Both the position numbers and the translations under genes were made by a program. A DNA stretch of 64,000 nucleotides, from contig NZ_CP042914.1 of NCBI RefSeq assembly GCF_008065135.1, positions 2,356,001-2,420,000 of the forward strand, read 5' to 3'. Below are positions 42,913 to 52,498 of the stretch, in pieces. The notes beneath the pieces are model-generated. The model worked only from the letters and a program-made list of their open reading frames with translations, was not told the origin of the DNA and ran no database searches. The stretch is from Roseimaritima ulvae (GTDB lineage: Bacteria > Planctomycetota > Planctomycetia > Pirellulales > Pirellulaceae). Each line of letters begins with the position of its first letter. The first letter of the stretch is position 1.

Positions 42913-44222
42913 GGCTCTTCGTCAAATTTAGTGGCTAATGTCCCAGCTGTCTTGGATTTTCTATCATGGCAGCATGAATGAACTACATGCCCACTATCGT
43001 TTGCTGCTGGGACTTGATGACCAGTGGCAGGTCCAGAACGTTGACCTTCAGATGGAAGCCAATAGTGTCGTCATCCAATTACGTCACTCTGGCGGCAAGC
43101 TCTGCTGCCCCGAGTGCCAGGACGAATGCTCTCGTGCGGATACCGCGCCAACGCGTCAGTGGAGGCACTTGGACACGATGCAGTTCGAGACCATTATCGA
43201 AGCGGCAATTCCTCGTTCAAAATGCGATCGGTGCGGTGTGAAAACGATTGCCGTACCCTGGGCAGGGAAGCACTCTCGATTCACGCTGATGTTTGAAGCT
43301 TTTGCGATCAAAGTCCTTCAGGCGGCTAGCAGCGTTTCGGCGGCGACCAAGTTACTGAAGGTCTCTTGGAAGACCGCTCACGAGCTCATGCAACGCGGGG
43401 TTGAGCGAGGACTACAGCGTCGTGATACCGATCCGATTGAAACCCTGGGCATTGATGAAAAGAGCTTTGGCAAAGGCCAGGACTACGTGTCGCTGATGGT
43501 TGACCTGGAAGGATCGCGAGTGCTGGAAGTCGTCAAAGACCGCAGCGAGGCATCTTGTGACAAACTCTTTGACAGTCTCACCGATGAGCAAAAATCGGGC
43601 ATTCGGGCAGTCGCCGTGGACTTCTGGCAAGCTTTTCGAAACAGCATTGTCAAACAAGTTCCCCAGGCGAAGATCGTTCACGACCATTTCCACATCAGCC
43701 AATACCTCGGCGAAGCGGTCGATCTGGTTCGACGCCGAGAGAACAAACTGCTCCGAAGCGAAGGCATTAATGACCTGACGGGTACGCGTCAACTTTGGCT
43801 CTACAACGAGGAGACTCTTGATGATGCCACGCAAAAGCAAATCGAAGACATTCGGCAAGTCGCGATCAAGACGGCACGTGCGTGGGGAATCAAGGAAATG
43901 TTTCGTGACTTCTGGACATACCGCAGCGGCGCTTGGGCGAAGAAGTTCTTTGACCGTTGGTACGCATGGGCCATTCGTAGCAAACTCGATCCGATCAAGA
44001 AGGTTGCGAGAATGCTCAAGAAACACCTCGCCGGCTTGCTGGCCTACTTCGAGTACTCCATCACCAATGCCAAAAGTGAGGCCTTCAACGGTCGAGTGCA
44101 GGCCATCAAGTCGGCGGCCCGCGGCTTTCGCAACTTCGAGAACTACCGCACCCGCATCTTGTTTTATTGTGGGGCCCTAAAGATGGAGCCCGATTTCAGC
44201 CACTAAAACCGACGAAGAGCCC
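42913..44222 (+). mobile_element. Complete ISL3-family insertion sequence
   Basis: About 1310 bp. Imperfect terminal inverted repeats: left GGCTCTTCGTC at 42913-42923, then AAA and TTTAGTGGCT; right (minus strand) GGCTCTTCGTC, then GGT and TTTAGTGGCT, ending at 44221 or 44222. GGCTCTT at the tips is typical of ISL3. One intact transposase gene fills the element, and 8-bp direct repeats CCCCTGGG flank it, so it looks recently inserted and able to move. Removing the element and one duplication restores a perfect 7-bp palindrome, CCCTCCC-CCT-GGGAGGG. Confidence 0.9.
42974..44206 (+). CDS. ISL3-family transposase
   Basis: The protein has 410 residues. An N-terminal zinc-binding part (CCPECQDEC near 38-46; CDRCGVK near 81-87) precedes a helix-turn-helix region (SAATKLLKVSWKTAHELMQR). 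The DDE catalytic core follows: Asp in LGIDEKSFGKGQDYVSL near 160, Asp in RAVAVDFWQAFRNSI near 215 with HDHFHISQYL after it, and Glu in TNAKSEAFNGRVQAIK near 370. Start at 42974 (MNELHAHYRLLLG) matches ISL3 N-termini; an upstream in-frame start at 42938 lies within the terminal repeat. No truncation or frameshift is seen. Confidence 0.95.
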   Translation: MNELHAHYRLLLGLDDQWQVQNVDLQMEANSVVIQLRHSGGKLCCPECQDECSRADTAPTRQWRHLDTMQFETIIEAAIPRSKCDRCGVKTIAVPWAGKHSRFTLMFEAFAIKVLQAASSVSAATKLLKVSWKTAHELMQRGVERGLQRRDTDPIETLGIDEKSFGKGQDYVSLMVDLEGSRVLEVVKDRSEASCDKLFDSLTDEQKSGIRAVAVDFWQAFRNSIVKQVPQAKIVHDHFHISQYLGEAVDLVRRRENKLLRSEGINDLTGTRQLWLYNEETLDDATQKQIEDIRQVAIKTARAWGIKEMFRDFWTYRSGAWAKKFFDRWYAWAIRSKLDPIKKVARMLKKHLAGLLAYFEYSITNAKSEAFNGRVQAIKSAARGFRNFENYRTRILFYCGALKMEPDFSH

Positions 44223-44539
44223 CCCCTGGGAGGGTCGAGCGTCAGCGAGGGGAGGGTTTTCTGGCAGCGGAAAACGGCTCTAACAACCTGCAAGTCCAAC
44301 GAACCCTCCCCGCTCGTTCCTCGCCAGCTTCCTGGGGGATGTGGCGGAATCGCAACCCAGGGCGGCGTCAACGCTCGTTCCCCTCGCGTTGCCTTGCCCT
44401 GGGCTTTGATTGTTGCGGGACCTTCGGCCCGGAGGATTCCCTGTTGTTGAACCGCGTTGCGGTTGAGAGTGGCCCCCGAACTCTCCCCATTTATTGATCG
44501 CACTTCCCAGGGCGAGGGGGGGAATGCGTCTCGATCCGC
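44223..44539. repeat. GC-rich repeat DNA into which the insertion sequence landed
   Basis: This 317-bp stretch has no gene. It begins with the right target duplication and GGGAGGGTCGAGCGTCAGCG, then AACCCTCCCCGCTCG near 44296, GGCGGCGTCAACGCTCG near 44360, CCCTGGGCTTTGATTG near 44397 and a near-palindrome GGGACCTTCGGCCC near 44418. It looks like several degraded palindromic elements in tandem. It lies between the insertion sequence and the convergent secreted-protein gene. Confidence 0.65.
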
Positions 44540-45127
44540 CTACCGTGCGGCTCGTGATTCCGCCAGCATCTTTTGCAGGTGTTGTTGGATCTGTAACCGC
44601 AACGGTGGCGCGGCCCAAGACATCGCCCGGCGATAATTGGCTCGGGCCGTTTTTATATCGCCCTCCTGTTCGGCTCGCATCCCGCGCTGCAAACACTGCC
44701 GAAGTTTTTCCGTCTGTCGCTGAGCGTTGGCTTCGACGCTGGCCGCCCACTGTTGCCGCTGCTGCAGTTGGGCAGCGGCGATCGCCGGCGACTGCCCTAC
44801 CACGGGCCGGACCCCGGTCACGAAGGGGCTGACCTGCCCCGAGAAGAAGTGCCCTGGCATCCCAGGAGTTACGGTCAATGACGGCGCCACGCCCACCATT
44901 GACCGGTCGCTGCTTTGCCCAAACGGTACTGTGGCTAGATTGCCCGAACGGAAGGACCAATTGGGGCCCGAGGCCGACCAGCGGAAACCGGTCTGTTCGC
45001 TAAAGCCGGAATTCAGACGCTGTAGCGGTGCGGTCACAGTAACCTGTTGCTGCGCTGCCGCAGGGCTCGCGGTCAGCACGACAAAAACGCCGCACAGACT
45101 CATGCCCGCCATGAAGCGACCATCCAT
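44540..45127 (-). CDS. Secreted hypothetical protein, 195 residues
   Basis: Start at 45127 (MDGRFMAGMSLCGVFVVL) follows GGAGGA at good distance, and gives a signal peptide ending near SPAAA/Q at residue 26; an earlier in-frame start would bury it. The middle (GFRWSASGPNWSFRSGNLAT) is Ser/Gly/Phe-rich, and the C-terminal ~75 residues are helical and charged (QRQQWAASVEANAQRQTEKL). No domain is recognised. It stands alone between repeat clusters. Confidence 0.7.
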   Translation of the reverse strand: MDGRFMAGMSLCGVFVVLTASPAAAQQQVTVTAPLQRLNSGFSEQTGFRWSASGPNWSFRSGNLATVPFGQSSDRSMVGVAPSLTVTPGMPGHFFSGQVSPFVTGVRPVVGQSPAIAAAQLQQRQQWAASVEANAQRQTEKLRQCLQRGMRAEQEGDIKTARANYRRAMSWAAPPLRLQIQQHLQKMLAESRAAR

Positions 45128-45186
45128 ATTCCATCCTCCCCAGAGGCCTGCTAGTGCTGTGTTTAGATTTAATCTTAGGGGCCGAC

Positions 45187-45253
45187 GTAGCCGAAGTCGC
45201 CAGACATTGGACGTTTCTGCCGCCTCAGTCCAAGCTCTGGCGAGATCGGCTAC
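45187..45253. repeat. Inverted pair of diverged GCCA palindromes
   Basis: 45187-45210 begins GTAGCCG and has core GTC-GCCA-GAC; 45230-45253 is the inverted partner with core CTC-GCCA-GAG. Only the inner three stem pairs are intact in each, so these look like older copies. They lie between two leftward genes (start of the 195-residue gene and stop of the nitrilase gene). Confidence 0.75.
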
Positions 45254-45290
45254 CCCAATTTTAAACTTGAACAATGCACTACGGTTGTTG

Positions 45291-46253
45291 TTAACCCGTG
45301 TTGTCTCGAAACCGGGCCGCTCGGGGATCCAATTCTCGTCCCGTGGGAACCGTCAGCGGCGCGTACAAATCCGGTCGGCGGCCTCGCATCCAGCGTCGAC
45401 CCGTGCAGTTTTTTAGCAGCTCGAGATCTATTTCAGCGTACACGATTTCGTCGTCCACGGTTTCGGATTCCGCCAGAATTCGGCCGTAACAGTCGATGAT
45501 CATGGCGTTGCCGGTGCGAACCTCGTCGTCATCGACGCCCACGCCATTGCTGAACACGACGAACATGCCGTTGTCGTGAGCCCTGGCCGGCAGCCAGCGG
45601 AGCAACCATTCGCGACCTTTGGGCCCCCGGCATTCGGCCAGGATGGTGGCCGGATCCTGCTGTCGGTTTCGCCACAACTGAGGGTCGATCGTGCCCATCG
45701 CACAGGGGCTTTTCGAGTCGCAGCCGCCCGTCTGGTGCGGTGCGAGCAAGATATCCGCGCCCTGCATGGCGGTGATGCGGGCGTTTTCGATGATGTTGTT
45801 GTCGTAACAGATCAACACGCCCAGTTTGCAACCCAGCTGGGTATCGATGACGGTATACGTATCACCGCTGCTGATCGCCGGGTGGATAAAGCAATGCAGT
45901 TTGCGGTGCGCGTCGACGCGTCCGTCGGGCTGGGCAACCACGTAGGTATTGAACAACCGGCCGTCGCCGGCCACTTCGATCAGCCCCGCCGCCACGATGC
46001 ATCCGTGCGCGGCCGCCAGCTGCTGCAGGCGACGTGTCGCAGGCCCCTCGGGCACGGGTTCGGCCAGCTCTCGGAGCTGTGATTCGTTCAACTTGCGCAC
46101 GTGCCAGTAACCCGAAATACACATTTCGGGAAACGCCACCACCGCGGCGCCGTGTTCTGCCGCGGTTTGACAATGGCGTGCGATTTGATCCAGGTTCCAG
46201 TCCTTTTCACCACCGCGGTGGTGAAACTGCACCGATGCAACGTTTAGAGTCAC
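45291..46253 (-). CDS. Carbon-nitrogen hydrolase (nitrilase superfamily)
   Basis: The protein has 320 residues. The catalytic triad is visible: Glu in VVAFPEMCISGYW near 43, Lys in DAHRKLHCFI near 118, Cys in GVLICYDNNIIEN near 150. There is no signal peptide, so it is cytosolic. The family cleaves amides, carbamoyl groups or nitriles; CYDNN and the GGCDSKSPCAMG loop fit the N-carbamoyl or aliphatic-amidase side better than true nitrilase (inference). Its start overlaps the upstream sulfatase stop by four bases, so the pair is translationally coupled. The last codons approach the GCCA repeat pair. Confidence 0.9.
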   Translation of the reverse strand: MTLNVASVQFHHRGGEKDWNLDQIARHCQTAAEHGAAVVAFPEMCISGYWHVRKLNESQLRELAEPVPEGPATRRLQQLAAAHGCIVAAGLIEVAGDGRLFNTYVVAQPDGRVDAHRKLHCFIHPAISSGDTYTVIDTQLGCKLGVLICYDNNIIENARITAMQGADILLAPHQTGGCDSKSPCAMGTIDPQLWRNRQQDPATILAECRGPKGREWLLRWLPARAHDNGMFVVFSNGVGVDDDEVRTGNAMIIDCYGRILAESETVDDEIVYAEIDLELLKNCTGRRWMRGRRPDLYAPLTVPTGRELDPRAARFRDNTG

Positions 46254-47857
46254 TTGAGGGGCCCGGCCATGGGAGGCGTTTCAAAGAACTTGCCATCGTC
46301 GATCAGTCGCGGATCATTAGTGCTGCGCAATTCATTCATCAATTTTTCACGCAACTCTTTCAGCGTCTGTTGGTAGGCCGGATCCGTCGCCACGTTGTTC
46401 ATCTGGTGCGGATCTTTGTTCAGGTCGTACAGTTCTTCACGCGGTCGTCGACCATAAGCATGTTCAAAGAACGGCTGCACGTCGGGTTCGTCGCGATGTG
46501 TTACCAACCAAGCTTTGGTGGGCCCGGCGTCTTCATCGGGCAGTGTGGCGAAGGTGTTGTTTTCCAGTACGGTAAGGGGAGGCGTATTCTCGGACTGCAA
46601 CTGGTAGTGATCGCCTAAGGGAAACCGATCCGGTTTGAAGTTAATGATCATTAGATAGTCTTTGGTGCGAATCGCACGCTGGGGATAAGGCAGGTAGCCC
46701 TCACGGGCGCGCGCCACGTGTCGTTCGCGACCGATGTAGACTTGCGTCCGCGTGGCATCAACCAAACCATCCTTCGACGACTTAAGCGTCGGCCACAGCG
46801 AATCGGCGGACATGGCTTCGGGTACCGGAACGTCTCCGGCTTGCAGGAAGGTGGGCGCCAGGTCAGGCAGCGACACAAAGTCATCGACCACTCGATTGCC
46901 AACCACGCCTGGGCCGGAAATGGACAATGCGACGCGGGTCCCGAAGTCGTACAAGTTGCATTTGCCGTGCGGAAACCCAGCCGGACCGTGGTCGCCGGAA
47001 ACCACAATGATGGTGTTGTCGAATTCACCGGCTTGTTTTAGTTCTTCGACCAACACGCCCAGGGCCATGTCAAATCCCTGAACTTCACCGAGGTAGTCCG
47101 CAAAGTCTTGGCGGACTTCCGGAACGTCGGGCAGGAACGGTGGCAGTTTGCCCTGCAGCTGATCGGGATCGATCCCCCACAACGCTTTGCCGGAACCTTT
47201 GATCCACTTGCGATGCACGTTGGTGGGACCAAACCAGTATGCAAAGGGGCGGCCCTGTTGTTTGGCCAACATAGCGCGGAAGTTGCCGCGGACTTGATCC
47301 ATCATCTTGTCTTTGGCATCGTCCAGATCTTGGCCTTGGTTGACCATCTTGGTAACGGTTTGTGAGAACCCATTAAAGCTGCTGCCGGCCGAGGCATACG
47401 CGTTGGCTCGCTGGCCATAGGGCGCGTTGGCAGGCCGGCCCGGCGACCAAACTTTCCAGGTAAAGCCGATGTGGTAGCCGTGTTGCTTTAGCAGCAGAGG
47501 CCAAGCCGGCAGGGAATCATCCCACACCGCGCCTTGCAGGATCGCTGCCGTATTGGTTTGCCAAAAGTGGCGGCCCGACAACAACGAACTGCGGCAGGGC
47601 GTGCAGGAAGGAGCGTTGACGAAGGCGTTGTTGAACAGAACGCCGGAACGAGCCAGGGCATCGAAATGAGGCGTCTGCACGACATCGTTTTCGGTCCCCG
47701 GGCCATCGCTGGCGACATAAGCGCTGGCGTGACGTCCCCAGTCGTCGGCAAAGGCAAACAAAATATTGGGACGTTCGCCGGCGATCAGCGATTTCGACGC
47801 CCCTGAAAAGACCGTCGCCACCGCGATTGCGGCGACCAGTTTAAGCAACATACGCAT
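46250..47857 (-). CDS. Secreted sulfatase with CTPCR active-site variant (heparan N-sulfatase-like)
   Basis: The protein has 535 residues with a signal peptide ending near SLIAG (residue ~27). RPNILFAFADDWGRHASAYV carries the metal Asp pair; the formylglycine site reads SCTPCRSSLLSGRHFWQT, that is C-T-P-C-R, where the commonest form is C-x-P-S-R. The core C-x-P-x-R needed for maturation is kept. VVSGDHGPAGFPHGKCNLYD carries further metal residues. FWQTNTAAILQG and the overall plan recall N-sulfoglucosamine sulfohydrolase-like members. It is coupled by a four-base overlap to a nitrilase-superfamily gene, suggesting that sulfate and amide groups of one substrate are handled together (inference). 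Confidence 0.9.
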   Translation of the reverse strand: MRMLLKLVAAIAVATVFSGASKSLIAGERPNILFAFADDWGRHASAYVASDGPGTENDVVQTPHFDALARSGVLFNNAFVNAPSCTPCRSSLLSGRHFWQTNTAAILQGAVWDDSLPAWPLLLKQHGYHIGFTWKVWSPGRPANAPYGQRANAYASAGSSFNGFSQTVTKMVNQGQDLDDAKDKMMDQVRGNFRAMLAKQQGRPFAYWFGPTNVHRKWIKGSGKALWGIDPDQLQGKLPPFLPDVPEVRQDFADYLGEVQGFDMALGVLVEELKQAGEFDNTIIVVSGDHGPAGFPHGKCNLYDFGTRVALSISGPGVVGNRVVDDFVSLPDLAPTFLQAGDVPVPEAMSADSLWPTLKSSKDGLVDATRTQVYIGRERHVARAREGYLPYPQRAIRTKDYLMIINFKPDRFPLGDHYQLQSENTPPLTVLENNTFATLPDEDAGPTKAWLVTHRDEPDVQPFFEHAYGRRPREELYDLNKDPHQMNNVATDPAYQQTLKELREKLMNELRSTNDPRLIDDGKFFETPPMAGPLK

Positions 47858-48020
47858 GCAGAAAGACTCCTCGAAGGTTGGATTGCAGGAACGAATCCTA
47901 ACCGCTCGGCGTCCTCTTCACAACGTTTTTCGCCATCAGCCGCGTCGCACTCGCGGGCGGTTCTCCCATGCCAGCGTTTTGCGAAGGGAACCGTCGGCCA
48001 GTGCTTGCCAGCCCCCACAA

Positions 48021-49709
48021 TCAAGCGGGCAGATCCGAACTCAAATCAAACCGCTTCCAGGTTCGCGCGGCGATCCACAATGCGCCGGCTGCCGCCGACC
48101 ATACCAACACTAAAATGCCCATCGCCAACACCGGCATCCGTAGCGGATGCTCGAACGTCCGAGCACATAATAATGCCCATGCCAGCAGCACCACGGTTGC
48201 CAATGCCCACAAACAACCTTTGCCGATGAAGGCCAATTTGGCGCGGACAAACATTTCGATGCCTTCCTGCTTCAAACGATGAGGAAAGGCCAGGAACAGC
48301 GCGTTTTCAAGCGCAAAAGCGAATACCGCGGTTCCTGCCAACGTGCCCAGCCAAAAAGCGGCTTGCATGATCGAAACGGGGCGGAACACCAAGGCGATCG
48401 CCACCACGGTGCACTGAAACACAATCGTGATCAAAACCGGCACCGCAATCTGGCCGATCATCATCAGCAGCGGCCGCATCGGCATTGCCGCCAAGGGCAA
48501 CATGATTTCGATATCACGGCGGAAATCCATCTTCAGTGCCGGCGGGGCCAACAACAAGGTGTAGAAGGCCAGCCCCCCGATCACATCTAATACCGTTCCC
48601 GTGCCCATGCCTCCCAACATCAGAGGCAACAGCGAAAGCAGGCCGGGGATTGCCAAGCTGACGAATACCATCAAGCGGTAGCGTCGCAGCGTCACCAGTT
48701 GCCGCGCCATCAGCGGCCCGATGCCTCCCCAAAACGGTAAGGCTCGTAAACGTTCACCATGGGCGCGGCGAGCCGGTTGCAACGTCGGTTCCGCACCGCC
48801 TTGTTGCAAGGGGCGCTGCCCGGCGCGGTACTGTCGCAGTCGTCGTTGTTCGTGCCGCAGTCGTTGGGTTTGAGAAAAACGATCGGCCCATAGCGTGGCC
48901 GCGATCAGCATCCCCACCAATGCGGGGATCGCCGCTGCGGACGCCAGGCAAGTCTCATCGATCCGCTCGCAGACCGCCAGCGTGGCGAAGGGTTGAAAGA
49001 CAAATCCCACTCGCTGGATCGACACGTCGGCCGCTGTTTCCCCCAACGCCGCGAAGACACTCATCACAAACCGCACCGGGGCTGTGTGGTCCCAAGGTCC
49101 CTGCCAGGCCATCAGCACGCGGACCAGTACTTGGGCGACAATCGCTACGGCCATCGTCGTGCCCGCGATGCGCATCCACGCTCGCCACCGCCCTGACAGG
49201 CCTGAGGCCAAGGTGAATAGGAACAATCGCACCAATTCCAACGTCAAGAGCGCACTGATGATGGCGATCGCGGCCAGAGCAGGGTGAGGCGTATCGCAAG
49301 CCAACAACAGACACAGCATCGAGGCTTTGATGAACGTCGGCACCAACACGACCAGCATCTTGTTGACCACCAACATCCAGCGTGGCAGCGGCGAACAAGC
49401 CAGCCACTGACGCTGCGCGGCGGTCATGCCCAAATCGATTTCGGCCGTTTGCCAGGAGGCCCGTACGATATGAAAGATGGCGTATAAGGTTAAACCGCCC
49501 GATAGCCAGCGGTGTAGATGATCCAAATCGGCCGGCGGTCGGAGCCAGGCGGCGGCCAACAAATAGGGCAACCACAGCAGAGCCGGGATCAGCACCAACA
49601 CAGTGGGGATCAACCGCCGGGGCGAACGCAGACGCTGTGCGGTACGCTGCAGACGCGCTACATATTGCTGGTAGATGAACCGTAGTAGTACGAATAGCCC
49701 AGGATTCAT
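48021..49709 (-). CDS. Multi-pass membrane protein, ABC exporter permease
   Basis: The protein has 562 residues, with about ten to twelve membrane helices, for example 34-55, 69-85, 125-160, 175-205, and several after 330. It starts MNPGLFVLLRFIYQQYVARL. A charged linker near 280-320 (RLRHEQRRLRQYRAGQRPLQ) sits between two membrane halves. No permease signature is certain, but its start overlaps the end of the ATPase gene (ATGA), typical of an ABC-2-like permease made from the same mRNA. Substrate unknown. Confidence 0.8.
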   Translation of the reverse strand: MNPGLFVLLRFIYQQYVARLQRTAQRLRSPRRLIPTVLVLIPALLWLPYLLAAAWLRPPADLDHLHRWLSGGLTLYAIFHIVRASWQTAEIDLGMTAAQRQWLACSPLPRWMLVVNKMLVVLVPTFIKASMLCLLLACDTPHPALAAIAIISALLTLELVRLFLFTLASGLSGRWRAWMRIAGTTMAVAIVAQVLVRVLMAWQGPWDHTAPVRFVMSVFAALGETAADVSIQRVGFVFQPFATLAVCERIDETCLASAAAIPALVGMLIAATLWADRFSQTQRLRHEQRRLRQYRAGQRPLQQGGAEPTLQPARRAHGERLRALPFWGGIGPLMARQLVTLRRYRLMVFVSLAIPGLLSLLPLMLGGMGTGTVLDVIGGLAFYTLLLAPPALKMDFRRDIEIMLPLAAMPMRPLLMMIGQIAVPVLITIVFQCTVVAIALVFRPVSIMQAAFWLGTLAGTAVFAFALENALFLAFPHRLKQEGIEMFVRAKLAFIGKGCLWALATVVLLAWALLCARTFEHPLRMPVLAMGILVLVWSAAAGALWIAARTWKRFDLSSDLPA

Positions 49710-50443
49710 ACGCTACCGCCGGCGAACGATTCGACGTGTTGGTCCGCGAAAAAAGCCTGTTCCCAGCTGGCTGCGGAATCCGTCTCGCCGCGGAGCTGAT
49801 CGGTGGGACCAAAAAACTGTTTTCGACCGTGCTGCATTACCAATAAATGGGTGCACACATTTTCGATCATTGCCAACAGGTGACTGCTGATGATCACCGT
49901 CGCACCGGCGGCGGCGCGTTGGCGAATCGATTCCAACAGGGTGCGAATGCCCGGCGGGTCCAAACCCGTTAGCGGTTCATCCAACAGGATCACCGAGGGC
50001 TCGTAGAGGTAGGCGCAGACCACGGCCAGCTTTTGACGCATGCCCCGCGACAAGGCTCGCGCTGCAACAGCTTGTTTGTCTTCCAGCTCAAATTCACGCA
50101 GCAGTTCTTGACCGCGTGGCCAGTAATCGGGGACCTGATAGATTCCGCCGATCAGGTCCAGATGTTGGCCGACCGACAGATCATTGAACAGCGGCGGATC
50201 ATCCGGCACGTATGCCAATTGGCGGCGAACTTGCAGCGGATCCTGGTGGAGGTCACAGCCGGCGACCTGCAAGCGTCCCTCGGTGGCGTCGATCAGCCCG
50301 GCCAGAGCTCGCATGGTGGTTGTCTTGCCGGCTCCGTTTTTTCCCACCAATCCACAAATCTGTCCGCTCTGCAACGAGAACGACAGACGATCCACGGCCA
50401 GGGTATCGCCGTAAATCTTCTGCAACTGGTCGACAACGATCAT
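49706..50443 (-). CDS. ABC transporter ATPase
   Basis: The protein has 245 residues. Walker A GKNGAGKTT near 35-43, Q-loop LAYVPDDPPLFNDLSVGQHL near 75-95, signature ALSRGMRQKLAVVCAYL near 133-150 (SRGMRQK, a common ABC-2 variant of SGGQ), Walker B VILLDEPLTGLDPPGI near 155, and H-loop ISSHLLAMIE. The sequence fits the CcmA/NatA-like group that drives ABC-2 exporters. Its stop overlaps the permease start, so the two form a coupled export pair. The 51 bp to the SSS gene end shows nothing. Confidence 0.92.
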   Translation of the reverse strand: MIVVDQLQKIYGDTLAVDRLSFSLQSGQICGLVGKNGAGKTTTMRALAGLIDATEGRLQVAGCDLHQDPLQVRRQLAYVPDDPPLFNDLSVGQHLDLIGGIYQVPDYWPRGQELLREFELEDKQAVAARALSRGMRQKLAVVCAYLYEPSVILLDEPLTGLDPPGIRTLLESIRQRAAAGATVIISSHLLAMIENVCTHLLVMQHGRKQFFGPTDQLRGETDSAASWEQAFFADQHVESFAGGSV

Positions 50444-50494
50444 CAGGATCCTTTGGTGATAGGCGCAGGCTTACCACCAAATATAGATCACAAA

Positions 50495-52237
50495 CTAGAA
50501 GGCGAACCACAAATAGATGGCGACCACAATGGTTGCCAATAGACCTCCGGCAGGAATCGCTAACGGCCAGGGCGTCATATCCACAGGACTGTTAAAATCG
50601 GCCTCTGCGGTGGCTGCCGCGTGCCTCTCCTGCGAACCGTCCACAGCTGTCGGGGTGGCGTAGGGATCATCACCGGCGGGCTTCGTCGGTTCGCCGACGG
50701 CTGGGCGGTCGGCCGACGGAGCCGGCTCGGCGGTCGCGTCGGCTTGCGGTGATTCGCCCGCCACCGCGCCGGCGATCCACATTCCCGCCAGCAAGCTGAC
50801 GAACACGATTCCCAGAAAGTGGAATTCATGAATGGCGTCCACCCATCCGCTGAACGCTGGCACAAAGTATCCCAAAGCGATCACCGAGACCCCCACGATC
50901 AAGGCCGTGTTGGCCGCCCAGGCGGGCACGCGTTTGTTCAGCATGCCGATCAGCACGACCGAGAAAATAGGGATGAAGTACAGCCCATTCATCTTTTGTA
51001 GGTAGCCGAAAATACTATCTTGCCCAGCCAACAGCGGTGCCACGGTCATGGCCGCCACCGCGATCACGGTGCCAAAGATCCGGCCCACACGAACGGTCTC
51101 GCGGTCGCTGGCATCGGGCCGCAATAGTGCTCGATAAAAGCCCAAACTAAACAGCGTGGCCGTAGCATTGAGGGCAGAGTTGAAGGAGCTGAGGATCGCG
51201 CCCACCAAGGCCGCCGCGAAAAAGCCCGTCAGATAGGAAGGCAACACGGCTTTGACCAATGTGCCATAGGCCAGGTCCCCGTCTTCTTGGGGATCTAAGA
51301 TCGGGTTCTCACCGGTGCCAAATTGGTGAAATGCAATAATCCCTGGCAATACTAAAATGATCGGTGCCAAAATTTTAAAAGTGGCCGCCAACAGCACCCC
51401 TTTTTGTCCTTCCGCCAGCGTGCTGGCGGCAAAGGTGCGTTGAATGATCTGCTGGTTCGTGGTCCAGTAAAACAGGTTCAGCAACAGCACCCCGGAAAAC
51501 AACGTGGGCCAAGGCACCGAGCTGTCCGCGGTCCCCAACGATCGGAATTTTTCCGGGTGGGAGTCACGCAGCAATTCCAGGCCGGATACCGCACTGCCGT
51601 CCCCCACCCACCGCAAGCCTAGATAGGCAATCAGGATCCCACCTACCAACAGTCCAAAGCCGTTCAGCGTGTCCGACACGGCCACGGTCCGCAGACCGCC
51701 AAAAATAGCATAGATCGATCCGATGATTCCAATCATCCAAACGGTAAACCACAAGGTGCCGGTTTCCGATTGAATTCCGGTCAATTCGGAAACGCTCAGA
51801 ATTTCTTTTAACCCCATCGCTCCGGTGTACAAAATGATCGGTAGCAGAATCATCATGTACGCCAGAATGAAAATCACATTGGTTATCAGTTGCGTGATGG
51901 CGTCAAACCGTCCTGCCAGAAATTCCGGAATCGTGGTGATGCCTCGCTGCAGATAACGGGGCAAAAAGAAAATCGCCATCAACACCAGCGACAGACCGGC
52001 CACCACTTCCCAAGCCATCACACATAGCCCGTCGGAAAACGCGGCTCCGTTAAGCCCCACCAGCTGTTCGGTGGACAGGTTGGTCAACAGCAACGAACCG
52101 GCGATCACGCCCGCCCCCAGGCTGCGGCCCGCCAAAAAATAACCATCTGCCGTCGCGGTCTCTTTGTGACGTGTCAGAATCCAGGTCAGCAGGCCCACCA
52201 GTCCGGTAAAGAACACAAAGGACAAAATGGTAAGCAT
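50495..52237 (-). CDS. Sodium:solute symporter (SSS/SLC5 family)
   Basis: The protein has 580 residues; it imports a solute with sodium. Start at 52237 ([20 protein letters not shown]) puts a membrane helix at the N-terminus; earlier in-frame starts add an unlikely polar leader. Family features: [31 protein letters not shown] near 32-62, [14 protein letters not shown] near 184, [18 protein letters not shown] near 270, [19 protein letters not shown] near 372. About 13-14 helices precede a hydrophilic Ala/Pro/Asp-rich loop (~495-560) and one final helix (~560-580). The WTTNQ/IQR region is typical of sugar-type members, but the substrate is unproven. The 261 bp upstream holds no gene. Confidence 0.92.
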   Translation of the reverse strand: MLTILSFVFFTGLVGLLTWILTRHKETATADGYFLAGRSLGAGVIAGSLLLTNLSTEQLVGLNGAAFSDGLCVMAWEVVAGLSLVLMAIFFLPRYLQRGITTIPEFLAGRFDAITQLITNVIFILAYMMILLPIILYTGAMGLKEILSVSELTGIQSETGTLWFTVWMIGIIGSIYAIFGGLRTVAVSDTLNGFGLLVGGILIAYLGLRWVGDGSAVSGLELLRDSHPEKFRSLGTADSSVPWPTLFSGVLLLNLFYWTTNQQIIQRTFAASTLAEGQKGVLLAATFKILAPIILVLPGIIAFHQFGTGENPILDPQEDGDLAYGTLVKAVLPSYLTGFFAAALVGAILSSFNSALNATATLFSLGFYRALLRPDASDRETVRVGRIFGTVIAVAAMTVAPLLAGQDSIFGYLQKMNGLYFIPIFSVVLIGMLNKRVPAWAANTALIVGVSVIALGYFVPAFSGWVDAIHEFHFLGIVFVSLLAGMWIAGAVAGESPQADATAEPAPSADRPAVGEPTKPAGDDPYATPTAVDGSQERHAAATAEADFNSPVDMTPWPLAIPAGGLLATIVVAIYLWFAF

Positions 52238-52498
52238 CGGTGCGACGTCCAAACGATCAGGAAGGGGGGAAGCGGGGCGTAGGGCGAGAGAATAGCCGAT
52301 AAGGGCCGTTTTGTGGAGTGTGATAGCGCTCCCAGTAGCACGAGTGCCCATAGCGGCCCCTCCCTTTGGACTGGGCAGGAACCCCTTGTAGGAATTTTTG
52401 ATCCTAGCTACAACAAACACCCCATCCGGAGTTAAACTACCACTAGCAACTCGGATAGGTTGCGATTTGCCGCAACTTGATCATCGGAGAAAGACACC

